Below, one piece after another: positions 1 to 9,700 of a DNA stretch of 64,000 bases. Source of the DNA: Promicromonospora thailandica (GTDB lineage Bacteria; Actinomycetota; Actinomycetes; Actinomycetales; Cellulomonadaceae); assembly GCF_024171955.1 (NCBI RefSeq), contig NZ_JAMTCS010000001.1, forward strand, positions 124,001 to 188,000, written 5' to 3'. How positions within the stretch are numbered: the first letter of the stretch is position 1; the number at the start of each line of letters is the position of its first letter. Under the pieces are notes generated by a model, which was not told the DNA's origin, ran no database searches, and worked only from the letters and a program-made list of their open reading frames with translations. The position numbers and the translations under genes are program-made.

Positions 1-1
1 G

Positions 2-280
2 ATCGCCAACATCGGCTTCTTCGCGGCGGACGGCTCCGTGGTCTGGCCCGACGCCCCGCAGCTGCACGGCACGGCGATGCGCCTGGTCGAGGCGACGACG
101 CCGTCGTCCCGCCGCCGGGTCCTGCCCGACGACCTGCCCGGGTTCGCCGGGGCGTTCCTGATCAACTCGATCGGTGTGGTCCCGGTCGCCTCGATCGACG
201 ACGTCCCCCTCCCGGACCCGGCCCCCCACCTGGCCGCGGTGACGGCTCGTCTCTCGACGATCCCCTGGGACCACCTGTAG
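2..280 (+). CDS. Class IV aminotransferase, C-terminal end (partial)
   Basis: The reading frame is open from base 2 to the stop at 278-280, so the gene starts before the window and only the last 92 codons are seen. The text NIGFFAADGSVVWPDAPQLHG followed by FAGAFLINSIGVVPVASIDD is the C-terminal pattern of PLP-dependent fold-type IV enzymes (branched-chain aminotransferase / aminodeoxychorismate lyase group). In these enzymes the serine or threonine-containing loop before 'GV.PV..ID' lies near the PLP phosphate. Substrate cannot be told from this part: the catalytic lysine lies upstream, outside the window. A long hairpin follows directly. Confidence 0.75.
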   Translation: MANIGFFAADGSVVWPDAPQLHGTAMRLVEATTPSSRRRVLPDDLPGFAGAFLINSIGVVPVASIDDVPLPDPAPHLAAVTARLSTIPWDHL

Positions 281-288
281 GTCGGCCG

Positions 289-344
289 CGAGAACGACCT
301 GCGGGACGGGATCGGGGCCTGACCCGTCCCGCAGGTCGTTCTCG
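289..344. terminator. Long perfect hairpin, likely bidirectional terminator
   Basis: Two perfectly complementary 22-bp arms (289-310 and 323-344) are separated by 12 bases. The hairpin lies between the convergent 3' ends of the aminotransferase and the first subtilase. It has no U-tract, but its position between two stops fits a bidirectional transcription terminator. It belongs to a group of similar structures in this window. Confidence 0.7.
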
Positions 345-359
345 GACTGTCAGCGGTGG

Positions 360-3300
360 CTAGCCGCAGTACTCGTCCAGCTCGAAGTCGTGCACCACCG
401 TCTGGCCCTTGATGATGCGCGCGTTCTTCGACTCCGGCGGGTACCCCGACGCCGAGCTGAGCAGGCTCAGCCGGTTGTTGGAGACACCCATCCAGCGGGC
501 GTAGCCGCCGTCCTCGCCGGTCACGAGGGTGACGTCGTACTCGGATCCGTCGATGACCACGAACGCGCCCTCCAGGGGCACGGTCTCGTCGTCGCACGTG
601 GCCCCGGTGACGGTGCCCGCGATCTTGCCCCAGCTCGCGGGCGGCGTGACCGACAGCGACACCTGCACCCGCGGCTCGGCGTACGGCGTGCTGCCGTCGG
701 CCACCACCGCGGAGGTGTAGGTGCCCGGCTGGTCCACCCGGCTGCTGTCGAGGTCGAGCAGCACCGTGGCCGACTCGCCCGGGTCCAGCGTGAACGCCGG
801 CGGCTGGACGTCGAGCCACGGCACCTCGACCGTGGTCTCACCGGTCACGTTGAGCACCGTGTGCATGTCGGGGAACCCGAGGTCCGCGACGGTGCTCGGC
901 TCGGGCGTCCCGCAGTCGTCCGAGGCGATGTACGACGGCGCCGTCTCCGGCTCGGCGTTCGAGCCGATGAAGAACTCGCCGGCGGCCCCGATCACCTCGA
1001 CCACGAGCGTGCTGCCCGCGGGCGCGGTGCCCGTGACCGGCACGTCGACCATGGTGAGGTCCTGCGCCTCGAGGGTCGCGTCCGCGGAGCCGAGCAGGTT
1101 CATGTTCGCGTAGACGAACTCCCCGTCCAGCTCGTAGAGGTTGACCGTGACCTCGGTGTCCGTCGCCGTCTCCACGCCGAAGGACACGTTGGTCACCGCG
1201 AACTCACCCTCGATGTCGAAGTCCTCGAGGGTGAAGGTGCGCAGGAACTGCGTCGGGCCGGCGAGGCACGCCACGGAGTTGCCCGCCGTGACGTCCTGCG
1301 ACGACGAGTGGGTGATGGTGGTCCCCTCCGCGAGCAGCACCGGCGGTGCCGCCGGCGTCACCGTGCGGCCGGGCTTGCCGTGGCGGCCGAACCGGTCGTC
1401 CTTGGCCGCGGCGACACCCTTGCGGGCGGACGTGCCCGCGGTGCTCACCTCGGTCGTCTCCGACGTGGCGCCCTGGATGACACCCGTGCGGGACGCCGAG
1501 CCGAGGATCTCGAAGTCGGACGACGCAGGCGCCACCTCGACGTCCGCGGGCGCGGTGCCCTCGTTCGTCACCGTGAACCGGCCGGACCTGGTGCCGCCGA
1601 GCCGCACCTCACGGTTGATCTCGCCCGGCGAGACGGTCAGGAGCGGAGCGGCGAGCTCCACGTCCTGGCGGGTGATCTCGTCGGCCGCCACGGTGACGGT
1701 CGCCTCGGTGGCCGCGTAGTCCTTGGCCGTGTAGCCGAGCTGCTGCTCGCCCGCCGAGGTGAACAGCGAGTAGTAGCCCGCACCCACCGTCGGGTTCTCC
1801 GGGTCCGCGGACGTCGCGGTCACGTCGCCCGCGGTCACCGTGGCGCCGTTCACGCCGTCACCGGTGTTGAGGTCCTGGACGAACCCGGCCACGAGGCCGC
1901 CGTCGACCGGCTCGCACGAGCCGACCCCGACGTTGTCCACCTGCCACCAGAGCGCCCACGCCCCGTCGCCGTAGTGGAACCGGACCTGCACGTCGGACTG
2001 GCCGCCCGCGCCCGGGAGCGCCACGACCGTGCGGCCGAGCGCGTCGGACGTCTGGTGCAGCACCGTCTCCCAGGTCTCGCCGCCGTCGAGACTGAGGTCG
2101 ACGTCGGCGAAGTCGCCCAGCGCACCGTACGACTGGTCGAACGTCAGCAGCGGCTCCTCGAGGCCGCTCAGGTCGAAGGACGGCGACGTGAGCGTCGTGT
2201 CCTGCGTCCCGTCCGGACCGTAGCCGTCGCTGTTCACCTCGGCGAACAGGCCCTCGCCGCCGGTCTGGTTGGTCGCGCCGAACCGGTCGTCGAACGTCCA
2301 GACCTGCTCGGTGCCGGCCAGGTCCTCGACGGTCCAGCCGTCGGGCACGTCGCCGGACTCGAACTCCTCGGTCGCCCCCGCACCGGACAGGGCGTAGCCC
2401 GGCGCGGTGCACTCGGCGAGCACGTCGAGCGCGGCGTCGGCCGTGGTCGGCTCGGTGCCCACCTCGACGTCGCCGGTGAACGTCGCGTACCCCGCGACGG
2501 ACGGACGCACCACGAGCGTGTGCGTGGACGACTGCGGCAGCTCCAGCGAGTACTCGCCGGTGAACGGGTCGGTCCAGGCCACGACGCTGCTCGGCGCGCC
2601 CTGCACGGTGACCCGGGCGTCCAGCGGCCAGCCGTGCTCGCCGCCGTCGGTGACGGTGCCGCTCACGGTGGTCGTCGGTGCGGTCTCCAGCGTGACGTCG
2701 AGCGTGGTCTCCTCGCCCTCGGTGACGTCCACCGAGGCCGTCGCGTCCAAGAAGCCGAACGCCGAGACGGTCACGTCGTGCGAGCCCTCCTCGAGGCCGA
2801 GGCGGAACGCGCCGGTCGTGTCGGTCGTGTCGGAGCGCTCGCCGGCGACGACCCGTGCCCCGGCCACCGGCTCGCCGTCCGGACCGGTCACGGTCCCGGC
2901 CAGGAAGCCGTAGCCGTCGATCGGCGCGTTCTGCACCAGCGCCTGGACGTCGAGCTTGCCCTCGCCCCAGACGTTGTTGTCGGCCGGGGTGCCGCCGCAG
3001 GAGTCGTCGTCGACGTCGACCGAGGTCGAGTCGAGGAGCGCCTGGGTGCCCTCGATGTCACCGACCAGGGCCGGCGAGGCGCTCCACAGCAGCGCCACGG
3101 CGCCTGCGAGGTGCGGGGACGCCATCGACGTGCCGCTGAACTCGGCGTAGTCACCGCCGGGCACCGACGACCGCACCTCGTCACCGGGGGCGGCGAGGTT
3201 CGGCTTGGTCTCGCCCTCGGCACCCGGGCCGCGCGAGGAGAACGCGGCGATCTCGCCGTCCTCCCCGAACGCGCCCGCCGCGTAGGTGGCCACGTTCGCC

Positions 3301-4412
3301 CCGGGCGACGACGTCGACTGGCAGCCCGCCTGGCCGGCGTTGCCCGCCGCCCACGCCCCGAAGATGCCGGCCGCTTCCCAGGCGTCGATCTCCTCGGCCA
3401 TGAAGTCGTCGATCAGGCCCGGCTGCTGCTGACCCCACGAGTTGTTCACGATGTGGGGGCGCTGGGCCGGGTCCGGGTCGGAGCCGTCGGCACGCGTCGG
3501 GGCCAGGATCCACTGGCCGGAGGCCAGCAGGTCGGCGTCCGAGCAGCTGGCGCAGCCGTTGGCCGCGATCCAGTCCGCGTCGGGCGCGACGCCGATCTGG
3601 TTGCCCGCGCCGTCGTCGCCCACCATGGTGCCCATGACGTGCGTGCCGTGGGCGTCGACGTCGCAGGGTGCACCGTCGCAGAAGCCGCCCGCGTCGAACC
3701 AGTTGTAGTCGTTGGTCAGGCCCTCGTCGCCCTGGTAGCCACGGTAGTGCTCCAGCAGCGCCGGGTGCTCGACGTCGACGCCGGAGTCGATGTTGGCCAC
3801 GGTGATGCCCTCACCCGTGTACCCCTCGGCCCAGACCGCGGGGGCGTTGATGGCGTCCAGGCCCCACTCGGTGGCCAGCGGCGCGTTCGCCGTGGGCGCC
3901 TTCCGCTCGACCGGCTCGATCTGCTGGGCCGCGAAGCGCTCGTGGACCTGCTTCACCTCGCGGCTGCCGGCCACCTGCTTCGCCAGCTTCGCCGTGCCGT
4001 CCTCGACCAGGATCGCGTTGCTGATCCAGTACGACTCGTAGTCGACGCCCGCCGCCTCGAGGTCGGCGACGACACCGGCCTGGGAGGTCTTCGCGGTGCT
4101 CGTCAGGGCGTCGTAGACGAACTGGCCGCGCTCGGCCCAGTCCGTGATGTCCTTGGCCGGCTCGAGGTCCGGCGTGTCGGTGAACTGGATCCAGAAGTCC
4201 GCGGACTTCTTGGCCTCGAACCGCTGCTGGACCGCGGGAGTGATCTTGTCTGCGGCCTTCTCCGGGGTGTCGGTGCTGGTGACGGCAGGCTGGGGGCCCG
4301 TCGTCACCGGAGGGCTCGCGAGCGCTGGTACCGCGCTCACGGTTGCGGCAACGAGAGCGCCGATCGCCGTGAGGGCGATCGGCGCACTTCTGGCTGTCAT
4401 GCGACCGTGCAT
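360..4412 (-). CDS. Secreted S8 serine peptidase (bacillopeptidase F-like) with multiple beta-domains
   Basis: Large exported subtilisin-family protease of 1350 residues. I chose the ATG at 4412 because GGAGG sits 5 bases upstream and a signal peptide follows (hydrophobic stretch about residues 10-30, cleavage after ALA). A propeptide-like segment (about 45-170) precedes the catalytic domain, which shows the full triad: Asp209 in VANIDSGVDVEHP, His255 in DAHGTHVMGT and Ser429 in SGTSMASPHLAG, with the oxyanion Asn in WAAGNAG. Downstream come carboxypeptidase-regulatory-like repeats (two after the catalytic domain, another in the middle, one at the extreme C-terminus), a jelly-roll/MAM-like domain (FESGDVPDGW onward) and an Ig-like segment. 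No LPXTG or membrane anchor is visible, so it is probably released. Substrate is unknown; nutrient proteolysis is the simplest role. Confidence 0.92.
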   Translation of the reverse strand: MHGRMTARSAPIALTAIGALVAATVSAVPALASPPVTTGPQPAVTSTDTPEKAADKITPAVQQRFEAKKSADFWIQFTDTPDLEPAKDITDWAERGQFVYDALTSTAKTSQAGVVADLEAAGVDYESYWISNAILVEDGTAKLAKQVAGSREVKQVHERFAAQQIEPVERKAPTANAPLATEWGLDAINAPAVWAEGYTGEGITVANIDSGVDVEHPALLEHYRGYQGDEGLTNDYNWFDAGGFCDGAPCDVDAHGTHVMGTMVGDDGAGNQIGVAPDADWIAANGCASCSDADLLASGQWILAPTRADGSDPDPAQRPHIVNNSWGQQQPGLIDDFMAEEIDAWEAAGIFGAWAAGNAGQAGCQSTSSPGANVATYAAGAFGEDGEIAAFSSRGPGAEGETKPNLAAPGDEVRSSVPGGDYAEFSGTSMASPHLAGAVALLWSASPALVGDIEGTQALLDSTSVDVDDDSCGGTPADNNVWGEGKLDVQALVQNAPIDGYGFLAGTVTGPDGEPVAGARVVAGERSDTTDTTGAFRLGLEEGSHDVTVSAFGFLDATASVDVTEGEETTLDVTLETAPTTTVSGTVTDGGEHGWPLDARVTVQGAPSSVVAWTDPFTGEYSLELPQSSTHTLVVRPSVAGYATFTGDVEVGTEPTTADAALDVLAECTAPGYALSGAGATEEFESGDVPDGWTVEDLAGTEQVWTFDDRFGATNQTGGEGLFAEVNSDGYGPDGTQDTTLTSPSFDLSGLEEPLLTFDQSYGALGDFADVDLSLDGGETWETVLHQTSDALGRTVVALPGAGGQSDVQVRFHYGDGAWALWWQVDNVGVGSCEPVDGGLVAGFVQDLNTGDGVNGATVTAGDVTATSADPENPTVGAGYYSLFTSAGEQQLGYTAKDYAATEATVTVAADEITRQDVELAAPLLTVSPGEINREVRLGGTRSGRFTVTNEGTAPADVEVAPASSDFEILGSASRTGVIQGATSETTEVSTAGTSARKGVAAAKDDRFGRHGKPGRTVTPAAPPVLLAEGTTITHSSSQDVTAGNSVACLAGPTQFLRTFTLEDFDIEGEFAVTNVSFGVETATDTEVTVNLYELDGEFVYANMNLLGSADATLEAQDLTMVDVPVTGTAPAGSTLVVEVIGAAGEFFIGSNAEPETAPSYIASDDCGTPEPSTVADLGFPDMHTVLNVTGETTVEVPWLDVQPPAFTLDPGESATVLLDLDSSRVDQPGTYTSAVVADGSTPYAEPRVQVSLSVTPPASWGKIAGTVTGATCDDETVPLEGAFVVIDGSEYDVTLVTGEDGGYARWMGVSNNRLSLLSSASGYPPESKNARIIKGQTVVHDFELDEYCG

Positions 4413-4733
4413 TCTTGCCTCCGGGGTGCAAGCGCTCCCAGCCGGGAGCGCGACCACAGGCCCACGAGCGTGCGCCTGGTCACACTCTGGGGACAGCGGG
4501 CGAAAAGAGCAACGAAAGTCAGGGAACCACCCATATTCATGGACCGGTCCGCCGCGGCCTCCGGCCGGCGACGCGCGGCAGGTCGCTTCGTCTTCTGCGA
4601 CTGGCCGGCTCAGCGTGACCACGTACGGCTGAGCGCCGCTCGATCCAGCCCTGCTGAACTATTCGGCTGACCCGAACTGAGCACGGCTGAGCGGTACGCC
4701 GTTCACCCGACGCGGCACCCGCTCCGCGACGAA

Positions 4734-4801
4734 GTTTCTCTCCGGGCCTGGTTTCTCTCCGGACCTGGTTTCTCTCCGATCCTGGTTTCTCTCCGGGCCC
4801 G
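4734..4801. repeat. Four tandem 17-bp repeats
   Basis: Four head-to-tail copies of a 17-bp unit (consensus GTTTCTCTCCGGGCCTG) fill 4734-4801; copies differ at 1-3 bases near the unit end. They lie in the 488-bp gap between the divergent subtilase (start 4412) and the deazaflavin-type gene (start 4901). The rest of the gap contains several GCTGAGC/GCTCAGC-like words at 4610-4690 but no gene that I can support. The array resembles a minisatellite (VNTR/MIRU-like) locus. Confidence 0.85.
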
Positions 4802-4900
4802 CTGCCGCGAGCGCGGCGGGCGCAGCTCGCGCGGTGAGCGAGACACCGGGCGATGCGCCGACCGCGGGATGAGGGGAGCGTCCCGGCGCGTTCCCCCGGC

Positions 4901-5329
4901 ATGGACTTCAACCAGCAGATCATCGACACGTTCCGCGCCAACGGCGGCGTCGTCGACAACCCCGTTCAGTTCGGCAAGGGCCTCGTGCTCGTGCACGTAC
5001 CCAAGAAGGACGGCTCCGTCCGCGTCGCACCCCTCGCGGGGCTCTCGGACGACGGCGCCTGGCACGTCGTCGCCTCGGCCGGCGGCTCGCCGAAGAACCC
5101 CGCGTGGGTCTACAACCTGCGGCGCGCCGCGGACGCCGGCACCGCGATCGACGTCGAGGTGCCGGGCGAGCCGGTCCGCACCGTGCCGGCCGCGGTCGAA
5201 GAGGTGACCGGCGCCGAGCGCGACGCCCTCTGGGAGCGCTTCAAGCAGCGGTCCAGCGGCTTCGCCGCGTACGAGAGGACGGCGGAGGGCCGCGCCTTCC
5301 CGATCTTCCGGCTCGTGCCCACGGCGTGA
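4901..5329 (+). CDS. DUF385 / Ddn-like deazaflavin(F420)-dependent nitroreductase family protein
   Basis: A 142-residue protein with the single split beta-barrel fold of the Ddn family. These proteins use reduced F420 or bind related deazaflavins/flavins and reduce quinones or nitro compounds. Family marks are the N-terminal FNQQIIDTFRANGG, the central WHVVASAGGSPKNPAWVYNL block, and the C-terminal GFAAYERTAEGR..PIFRL. I start at the ATG at 4901 because homologues begin with this DFNQQ-like text; an upstream in-frame ATG at 4853 would add 16 low-complexity residues. No good Shine-Dalgarno is close, so the start is not certain. The 3' end is 3 bp from the convergent regulator gene. Confidence 0.85.
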   Translation: MDFNQQIIDTFRANGGVVDNPVQFGKGLVLVHVPKKDGSVRVAPLAGLSDDGAWHVVASAGGSPKNPAWVYNLRRAADAGTAIDVEVPGEPVRTVPAAVEEVTGAERDALWERFKQRSSGFAAYERTAEGRAFPIFRLVPTA

Positions 5330-5332
5330 CGC

Positions 5333-6358
5333 TCACGCCCCGGCGTACTCCGGGGCCGCCGCGGCCTGCGGGCGCAACCAGCCGTGGGTCGCGGCGTGCC
5401 AGCCGAGCTGGACGCGGGTCTCGACGTCCGCGAGGTCCATCAGCGCCCGTACGCGGCGCTGCACCGTCCGCAGCGACGTGCCGAGCTGCTTGGCCACGGC
5501 CTGGTCCGTGAGGCCGGAGAGCATCAGCCCGAGGATGCGCGCGTCGTCGTCGTCCACGTGGTCCGCGACCTCGCCCGCCAGGCCGGACGCCCCGAGCAGC
5601 AGCGGGCTCGCCTGTTCCCACACGATCTCGAACAGCGCCATCAGTGCGTCCAGCAGCGTGCTCTCGCGCACCAGCAGGGCGCCCACGACGTCGCCCGACG
5701 ACGTGAGCGGCAGCAGCGCGAGCTCCCGGTCCACGACGATGAGCTTGAGCGGCACGCGGGCGGCGAACCGCACCTCCTCGCCCGCGTCCGTGGCCTCCAC
5801 CGTCTCCTCTACGGTCACGTCCTGGCTCTCGAGCATGCCGCGCTCGACGACGACGCGGTACTGCACCCCGCGGGCCACCGCCTGGTCCTCGGCGGAGTTC
5901 TCCTGGCTCGACGTGACGATCACGGGCGGCCGCACGAACGCGTCGACCGACTCCCGCGCCCCGAGCTGGAGCTGCTCGAACCGGTGCCGCACGGCGTCGT
6001 CGCCGCGCACCACGTCGATCACGTCCGTCGGCCCCCGGCCGGCCGCCGCCACACGGTAGATCTCCTCGAGCCGGTTCAGCTCGACCTCGGCGTTGCGCAC
6101 CTCGTCCTGCCGCCGCGCGAGGAGCGCACCGAGCGCGATGGCCGGCGGCGCGGCGGAGAACCGGCGCTCGTCCCCCGTGATCCGGGCGACCAGCCCGTGG
6201 TTCTCCAGTCGCCGCAGCAGGCGGTGCGCCTCGCCGAGCGACGTCCCGTAGGGGCTGAGCGCCGCCGCCAGGTCGGCGACCGTGGCCGAGGGCATGGCGA
6301 CGAGCTCGCTGTACGCGATGGTCTCGTCAGGGGTCAGTCCGAGCACGTCGCCGAGCAT
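5333..6358 (-). CDS. Transcriptional regulator with TrmB-like N-terminal and LuxR-like C-terminal HTH
   Basis: A 341-residue regulator with two DNA-binding regions. Residues 1-60 (LGLTPDETIAYSELV...) form a TrmB/MarR-type winged helix. Residues about 270-320 (LMLSGLTDQAVAKQLGTSLRTVQRRVRALMD) form a LuxR-type HTH. The middle resembles the ligand/effector segment of 'helix-turn-helix domain' proteins found beside secreted subtilases in actinobacteria. It is divergent from the second S8 peptidase gene with only 115 bp between the starts, so control of that protease is likely but inferred. Effector unknown. Confidence 0.8.
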   Translation of the reverse strand: MLGDVLGLTPDETIAYSELVAMPSATVADLAAALSPYGTSLGEAHRLLRRLENHGLVARITGDERRFSAAPPAIALGALLARRQDEVRNAEVELNRLEEIYRVAAAGRGPTDVIDVVRGDDAVRHRFEQLQLGARESVDAFVRPPVIVTSSQENSAEDQAVARGVQYRVVVERGMLESQDVTVEETVEATDAGEEVRFAARVPLKLIVVDRELALLPLTSSGDVVGALLVRESTLLDALMALFEIVWEQASPLLLGASGLAGEVADHVDDDDARILGLMLSGLTDQAVAKQLGTSLRTVQRRVRALMDLADVETRVQLGWHAATHGWLRPQAAAAPEYAGA

Positions 6359-6473
6359 GGCACTCCTCCGTCACGTCGATGGCCGCCCTACTCTGGCGGA
6401 GTCACGCCATGCCGTAAAGCCGCCACGACCCGGATCTTGTGACGTGTCGCGCCCGCTGGTTGTGTCCACCCCC

Positions 6474-6760
6474 ATGAGACCCAGACTCCGGCGGACCGCG
6501 CCGGCCCTCACGAAGGCCGCCGCGACGTTCGCGGCGGCCGCGCTGGTCGCCACGATGGCCACCACCGCGCACGCCACCCCCGAGCCCTCGACCGGCACGC
6601 CCGCCGACGCCGCCGGGCCGGGCTCCGGCGACGCCGTGACCGCCCCGGACACCGTCGCCCTGGCGGACGGCAGCACCACGGTCACCCTGGTGACGGGCGA
6701 CGTCGTCGACGTCACGACCACCGACGACGGCGCGCTGACCCTCGGCCGGCGTCGAGCCCG
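6474..6760 (+). pseudogene. 5' part of the second S8 peptidase, separated by an apparent frameshift
   Basis: The ATG at 6474 begins a typical signal peptide (RRTAPALTKAAATFAAAAL, cleavage around AHA) and the start of a propeptide (VALADGSTTVTLVTGDVVDV). In this frame the sequence becomes Arg-rich nonsense after about base 6743, whereas from 6739 on the next frame gives sensible text (SAGVEPAGDGAVRTQQVGDH) that runs into the protease below. One extra base (or two missing) between about 6736 and 6750 would explain it. Either the gene is broken, or the base call is wrong; no slippery heptamer suggests programmed shifting. Without this part the protease would lack an export signal. Confidence 0.75.
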
Positions 6761-6789
6761 CCGGCGACGGCGCCGTCCGCACCCAGCAG

Positions 6790-9700
6790 GTGGGCGACCA
6801 CGTCTACGTGCTGCCCGACGCCGCGCTGCCCTACCTGGCCGCGGGCACCCTCGACCGCCGCCTGTTCGACGTCACCGCGCTCCTGGAGCTCGGGTACGAC
6901 GACGAGACCCGGACCGCGACCCCCCTCATCGTGGAGCACACGGGCGCCCGCACCCGGGCGGCGCTGCCCGGGACGACCCGCACGCTCGACCTGCCGAGCA
7001 TCGACGCCGCCGCCCTGTCCGCCGACAAGGACGCGACGCAGCGGCTCTGGGCGACCGTGACGGGCACCGCTGCCTCGTCCGGCGCCGCGAGCGCCCGCAC
7101 GGCCCGGACGGGTGCGTTCCACGGCGGCGTGGAGAAGATCTGGCTCGACGGCAAGGCCGAGGCGACGCTGGACCGCAGCACCGCGCAGGTCGGGGCGCCC
7201 GAGGCGTGGGCCGCCGGGTTCGACGGGACGGGCGCGACGGTCGCCGTGCTCGACACGGGCATCGACGCCACGCACCCGGACGTGACGGACCAGATCGCGG
7301 GGTCGACGTCGTTCGTGCCGGGCCAGGAGGTCACGACCGACGTGCAGGGGCACGGCACGCACGTGGCCTCCACGGTGCTCGGCACGGGCGCCGCGAGCGA
7401 CGGCCTGTACCGGGGTGTGGCGCCCGGCGCCGACCTGCTGGTGGGCAAGGTGCTGGACGACGACGGTTACGGCCTGGAGTCCTGGATCATCGCCGGTATG
7501 GAGTGGGGCGCCGCGAACGCGGACATCGTCTCCATGAGCCTGGGCGACTCCAGCCTCAACGACGGCACCGACCCGATGGCGCAGGCACTGAACGTGCTGA
7601 GCGAGGAGACGGGGGCGCTGTTCGTGGTCGCGGCGGGCAACAGCTACACCGAGGGTTCGCTCGGCAGCCCCGGTACGGCGGACGCGGCCCTCACGGTGGG
7701 CGCGGTGGACGACGACGACGTGCGCGCCGACTTCTCGAGCTACGGCCCGCGCGTGGGTGACCACGCGATCAAGCCCGACCTCACGGCGCCGGGCGTGGGC
7801 ATCGTCGCGGCGCGCTCGCAGCAGTCGGGCGGTGCGGGGTCGTACGTGTCGATGAACGGCACGTCGATGGCCACGCCGCACGTCGCGGGTGCGGCGGCGA
7901 TCGTCAAGGGGGCGCACCCGGAGCTCACGGGGGCGCAGCTCAAGGCAGCGCTGGTCTCCTCGGCCGCGGACATCGACGCCCCGGCGTACGAGGTGGGCAC
8001 GGGGCGCCTCGACGTGCCGGCGGCCCTCGACGGCGTGGACGGTTCGGGCGACGGGTTCCTCGGCTTCTACGGCTGGCCGCACGACGGCGACGAGCCCGCC
8101 ACGGGCACCGTCACCTACACCAACTCGACCGACGCCGACGTGAGGCTCGCGCTGAGCACGGACGTCGTCGGCCCGGACGGGGAGGCGAGCGACCTGGTGT
8201 CGCTGTCCGCCTCCGAGGTGGTCGTGCCGGCGGGCGGCAGCGCCGACGTCACGTTCTCCGCCGACGCCGACGACGCCGCGCCGGCCGGGAAGTACAGCGG
8301 CGCCGTCGTCGCGACGGACGCCTCGGGCGACGTCGTGGTGCGCACCGCGACCGCCCTGGTCAAGGAGGAGGAGCGGTACGGCCTGGACATCACGGCGCTC
8401 GACCGGTCGGGCAGGCCCGCGTCCGGGTACGTCGACTTCTACCGGTACGGCGACCAGTTCGTGAGCACGCTGCCGATCGACCCGGCCACGGGCGAGGTGC
8501 CGACGCAGCGGCTGCGGCCCGGCGTCTACTCGGCCACGGCGTTCCTCGACGTCGCCGGGTCGAAGGGTCAGGGGTCGACCGGCGTCGCGCTGGTCGGCGA
8601 CCCGCAGGTGGTCGTCTCCGACGCGGACCGGTCGCTCGTGCTGGACGCCCGCGAGGCCACCGAGCTGACGCTCGACACGCCCCGCGAGAGCGACGTCGCC
8701 TTCCGGCGGTTCCAGTTCTTCAACGACTCGGGCATCGGCGGGCAGTACGCGACGTTCGGCGCCACGTACACCGTGCCGGCCGACGTCGACTCGTTCTACG
8801 CCGCGCCGACCGGCGAGGTGGACAGCGCGGAGTTCGACTTCGCCGTGCGCTGGCGGGCCACCGAGCCCGCGCTCGACGTGCGGGCGTGGACCCCGGCGCC
8901 CGTCGCGTTCGACCCCGTCTACCAGACCTGGTCCATGCGCCTGGACGGCCGGGTGTCGCTGCGCGGCGTCACGGCCGGGACGGGTACCCCTGCCGAGTAC
9001 GCGGGCGTGCCGGCGAAGGGCCGCGCCGTGCTCGTGACCCGCGACGACGCGGTGTCGGCCGCGGAACGTGAGGCGGCGGCCGCCGCGGCAGGGGCCGCAC
9101 TGCTCGTGGTCGTCAACGACCGGCCGGGCCCCCTGGTCGAGCGCGTCACGCAGGAGGACCTGCCCGTCGTCTCGGTGTCGCAGGCCCAGGGCGTGCGGCT
9201 GCTCGCGGCGGCGGGGAAGGGACGACTCACACTCACGGGCAGCGCGGTGGAGTTCCCGTCGTACCTGTACGACGTGTCCCGGAGCTGGCCCGGCGAGATC
9301 CCCGCGACGCTGGGTCTGGCCCCGACGAAGCGCCAGCTCGCCACGGTGCACAGCCGGTACACCGACACCGAGGGCCGGCTCGCGCTCGACGACCGGGCCG
9401 ACTGCCGCGACTACCAGTGGCCGCCGTGCCTGAGCGTGCTCGCCGAGCAGCCCACGGGTACGGAGCGCACGGACTACGTCTCCACGTACGACGGCGTCAC
9501 CTGGTACGAGAACGTGGACCACGAGAGCGGGTGGGGTCAGCGCGGTGTGCGCCAGGCGTACGAGCCGCGCGGCACCACGGTGCGTGACTGGTTCGCTCCC
9601 GTCACGGCGCCCCGCACGGGCGACGGCTACTGGGGCCCGTGGCACGAGGGCGACTGGTTCGCGGTCAACGTGGCACCGTCCGGCGGCCAGGACGGCCTGA

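Noticed and set aside
390-4670. 1426-codon plus-strand open frame
   Set aside because: It is antisense to the first subtilase, Arg/Val-rich without domains, and is a GC-bias shadow; the minus-strand frame has the catalytic triad and signal peptide.
6730-6760. Programmed frameshift in the second subtilase
   Set aside because: No slippery heptamer, no pseudoknot or internal Shine-Dalgarno at a suitable distance. Decay or a base error is simpler.
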